DNA of 64,000 bases from Novosphingobium percolationis (GTDB lineage Bacteria > Pseudomonadota > Alphaproteobacteria > Sphingomonadales > Sphingomonadaceae), in the NCBI RefSeq assembly GCF_020179425.1, contig NZ_JAILYM010000001.1:806001-870000 (forward strand), written 5' to 3'. This document shows, piece by piece, positions 62,414 through 64,000 of the stretch. Under the pieces are notes generated by a model, which did not search any database, was not told the DNA's origin, and saw only the letters and a list, made by a program, of their open reading frames with translations. The translations under genes and the position numbers were made by a program. Position 1 is the stretch's first letter. Each line of letters opens with the position of its first letter.

Positions 62414-62758
62414 ATGGTCCGTAACCGTGCCCTGTCGAGCAACGCGGCCTTTCTGTGCCTGCTGATCACGGGCTGCGCCTCTGATTCCGGGCCGGGCGAC
62501 GATGCGTCGGAACCCGCCCTGCTGCCTACCTCGCAGGCCAGCGCCTCCGACAAAGATACTTGCGGCGCGACGCAGCTTGGCAGCCTGATCAAGCGTCACG
62601 ACAGTCCCGCCCTGCGCGCTGCGGTCGGCCGCTTTGTCGGTGCTGTGCCTGCCCGCTGGATTGCGCCGGGCACTGCCGTCACATCGGACTACATCGCCGA
62701 ACGGCTCAACCTCATCCTCGACGAGGACGGCCGCATCGCCACGCTGCGCTGCGGCTGA
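62414..62758 (+). CDS. I78-family peptidase-inhibitor-like lipoprotein
   Basis: A 114-residue protein with a lipoprotein signal (AAFLCLLITGC) and a Ser/Asp/Ala-rich linker. Residues ~50-114 match the I78 inhibitor pattern: an N-terminal CGATQLGSLI and a C-terminal PGTAVTSDYIAERLNLILDE ending in GRIATLRCG, where the two cysteines are expected to pair. I78 proteins inhibit serine peptidases in the periplasm or outside. The ATG at 62414 has only a weak ribosome site. The signal and the paired Cys support periplasmic or outer-membrane location. Confidence 0.75.
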   Translation: MVRNRALSSNAAFLCLLITGCASDSGPGDDASEPALLPTSQASASDKDTCGATQLGSLIKRHDSPALRAAVGRFVGAVPARWIAPGTAVTSDYIAERLNLILDEDGRIATLRCG

Positions 62759-62856
62759 ACCCTGCGACTGGCGATTGACGCGCGCGCCGGATGCGCGTTT
62801 CATCGTGCCGACGCATTCCTGCGGCACTTTCGCCCGATCCCAGGGGAGACCAATCC

Positions 62857-63516
62857 ATGTCACGCCGTACCACGCTCAAGATCGCCCTGCCGCTTGCGCT
62901 CATCGCGCTGGGCGCCGCGCCGATGCTGGCGCAAATGCCCACCGAAGCACCGGGCAAGATGGACAAGGCGCGCGTCGTCGCGGGCACCTATGCCGCCGAT
63001 CCCAACCATTCGCTGGTCGCCTGGCGCGTCAACCACATGGGCTTCAACGATTACTTCGGCCTGTTCGGCGAAGTGAGCGGCACGCTGACGCTCGATCCGG
63101 CCAAGCCCGCCGAAGCCAAGGTCACCGCAACGATCCCCGTGTCGAAGATCGTCACCGTCAACCCCGCGCTGACCGGCCACCTTCTGCGCGCGCCCGCCAC
63201 CGAAGGCGGCAAGCCCGACTTCTTCGGCCCCGCCCCGGCAGACGCAACGTATGTCTCGACCATGGTCATGCCGCACAAGGACGGCACCAGCGCCACGATC
63301 ATGGGCAATCTCACGCTTAACGGCGTGACCAGGCCCGTCGACATCGAAGCGCAGTTCGTGGGCGCGGGCACCGATATGATGAGCAAGGCCCCCGCGGTCG
63401 GCTTCCATGGCAAGGCCACGATCAAGCGCAGCGAATTCGGCCTTGGCGGCTACGTGCCGCTGGTGGGCGATGCCGTGCCGCTCGAAATCACCATCGCCTT
63501 CGTCAAGAAGGGCTGA
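62857..63516 (+). CDS. YceI family periplasmic protein
   Basis: A 219-residue lipocalin-like barrel protein with an N-terminal signal (IALPLALIALGAAPMLAQ). Core features are AGTYAADPNHSLVAWRVNHM, LTLDPAKPAEAKVTATIPVS, MGNLTLNGVTRPVDIEAQF and IKRSEFGLGGYVPLVGDAVP, the last being the family signature. YceI proteins bind isoprenoid chains such as polyprenyl lipids; the exact ligand is unknown. A good AGGGGAGA ribosome site precedes the ATG. Confidence 0.94.
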   Translation: MSRRTTLKIALPLALIALGAAPMLAQMPTEAPGKMDKARVVAGTYAADPNHSLVAWRVNHMGFNDYFGLFGEVSGTLTLDPAKPAEAKVTATIPVSKIVTVNPALTGHLLRAPATEGGKPDFFGPAPADATYVSTMVMPHKDGTSATIMGNLTLNGVTRPVDIEAQFVGAGTDMMSKAPAVGFHGKATIKRSEFGLGGYVPLVGDAVPLEITIAFVKKG

Positions 63517-63525
63517 AGCGGCGGG

Positions 63526-63551
63526 CGGGCGGAGTTGCGAAACTCCGCCCG
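63526..63551. terminator. Hairpin between convergent yceI-type and epoxide hydrolase genes
   Basis: CGGGCGGAGTT and AACTCCGCCCG form a perfect 11-bp stem with a 4-base loop (GCGA) directly between two convergent stop codons. No T-tract on either side, but the placement suggests a shared terminator. Confidence 0.6.
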
Positions 63552-63560
63552 CGCCGTCCC

Positions 63561-64000
63561 TCACATCAGCGCGAACGCCGCGCGCAACTCGCGCACGAAG
63601 GCCTCGGGCTGCTCCCACGCGGCAAAGTGCCCGCCCTTGTCGAGCGTGCCCCAGTGGACCAGCCGCTCGCAATGCCGCTCGAACCACTTGCGCGGCGTCG
63701 GCAACACTTCCTTGGGGAACGCGCTCGCTGCCACCGGCATCGACATCGGCCCTGCGGCAAAATTGCCGAAGCTCTCCCAATAGAGCCGCGCCGACGAAGC
63801 GCCCGCGCTCGTCAGCCAGTAGAGCATGATGTTGTCGAGCATGGCATCGCGGCTCAGCGCATCCTCGGCCCGCCCTTCGTTGTCCGTCCAGGCCCACATC
63901 TTCTCATAGATCCACCCGGCCAGCCCCACCGGCGAATCGACCAGCCCGTATCCCACTGTCTGCGGCCGCGTAGCCTGCTCCTTGGAATATCCCGAATCCC
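63561..64000 (-). CDS. Epoxide hydrolase-type alpha/beta hydrolase, C-terminal part (5' beyond window)
   Basis: The minus-strand frame stays open to the window edge and covers the last ~146 residues. It contains TVGYGLVDSPVGLAGWIYEK, DNIMLYWLTSAGASSARLYW and WGTLDKGGHFAAWEQPEAFV, where the His of GGHFAAWE is the catalytic base. These are typical of microsomal-type epoxide hydrolases with a lid domain. The nucleophile Asp and N-terminal domain lie outside the window. Sphingomonads carry many such enzymes for xenobiotic or terpene epoxides; the substrate is unknown. Confidence 0.88.
   Translation of the reverse strand, partial: DSGYSKEQATRPQTVGYGLVDSPVGLAGWIYEKMWAWTDNEGRAEDALSRDAMLDNIMLYWLTSAGASSARLYWESFGNFAAGPMSMPVAASAFPKEVLPTPRKWFERHCERLVHWGTLDKGGHFAAWEQPEAFVRELRAAFALM

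Overview
The window is a GC-rich chromosomal segment of an alphaproteobacterium, most likely a sphingomonad (Novosphingobium or a close relative). The evidence is gene content and order: mreBCD-mrdA-rodA, a YqeY-dnaG-rpoD macromolecular synthesis cluster, carA-carB-greA, coaD-cyclophilin-queA plus tgt, miaA-ilvBNC, a RibB fused to a degenerate RibA domain, Coq4, a large TonB-dependent receptor, and MutL with an endonuclease motif. The genus is inferred from protein style, not from a marker search.

Layout. 1-1.9 kb: end of a membrane protein, a MaoC dehydratase, a lipoprotein and a carboxymuconolactone-decarboxylase-like protein. 1.9-9.7 kb: mutL, then the rod-shape/elongasome operon. 9.76-9.94 kb: two identical tRNA-Lys(CTT) genes in tandem. 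10-13.6 kb: a monooxygenase-fold protein and a TonB-dependent receptor. 13.9-15.6 kb: riboflavin genes (HTH-RibBX and ribH). 15.6-18.9 kb: a minus-strand operon of a phosphotransferase-fold kinase, a lipocalin-like protein and split DUF1214/DUF1254 proteins. 19-22.2 kb: small membrane proteins, an exported nucleoside-hydrolase-like protein and enolase. 22.3-24.2 kb: a four-gene ElaB/YqjD-YqjE-like envelope cluster behind a near-perfect EcfG-type promoter. 24.3-29.8 kb: DUF4170, greA, carB and carA. 29.9-34.3 kb: yqeY, dnaG and rpoD, followed by an AT-rich orphan lipoprotein. 35-39.5 kb: rpiB, glyA, nrdR, a TrmJ-like methylase and rpsD.

39.5-48.9 kb: tgt and queA are separated by an accessory block. 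It holds a TSUP permease, a cytochrome P450, an ELWxxDGT-repeat RTX protein, a nitrobindin-like protein, the last ~30 codons of a destroyed acyl-CoA dehydrogenase, and a second RTX protein. The two RTX proteins share the same C-terminal module, consistent with export by one type I system encoded elsewhere. 49-58.6 kb: cyclophilin, coaD, ispA, xseB, a crotonase, purL, a lipoprotein, coq4 (with a striking palindromic operator), serB and miaA. 58.8-62.3 kb: ilvB, ilvN and ilvC. 62.4-64 kb: an I78-like inhibitor lipoprotein, a YceI protein and the end of an epoxide hydrolase.

Most of the window is housekeeping: cell-wall elongation, nucleotide, riboflavin, branched-chain amino acid, tRNA-modification and transcription/replication genes. 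No insertion sequence, CRISPR array, rRNA or prophage module was seen. The most interesting signals are a DNA-binding-like domain fused to RibB next to a palindrome in its own leader, the EcfG-type promoter before the YqjD-like cluster, the coq4 operator, and the scarred RTX island. No gap between genes exceeds 300 bases.
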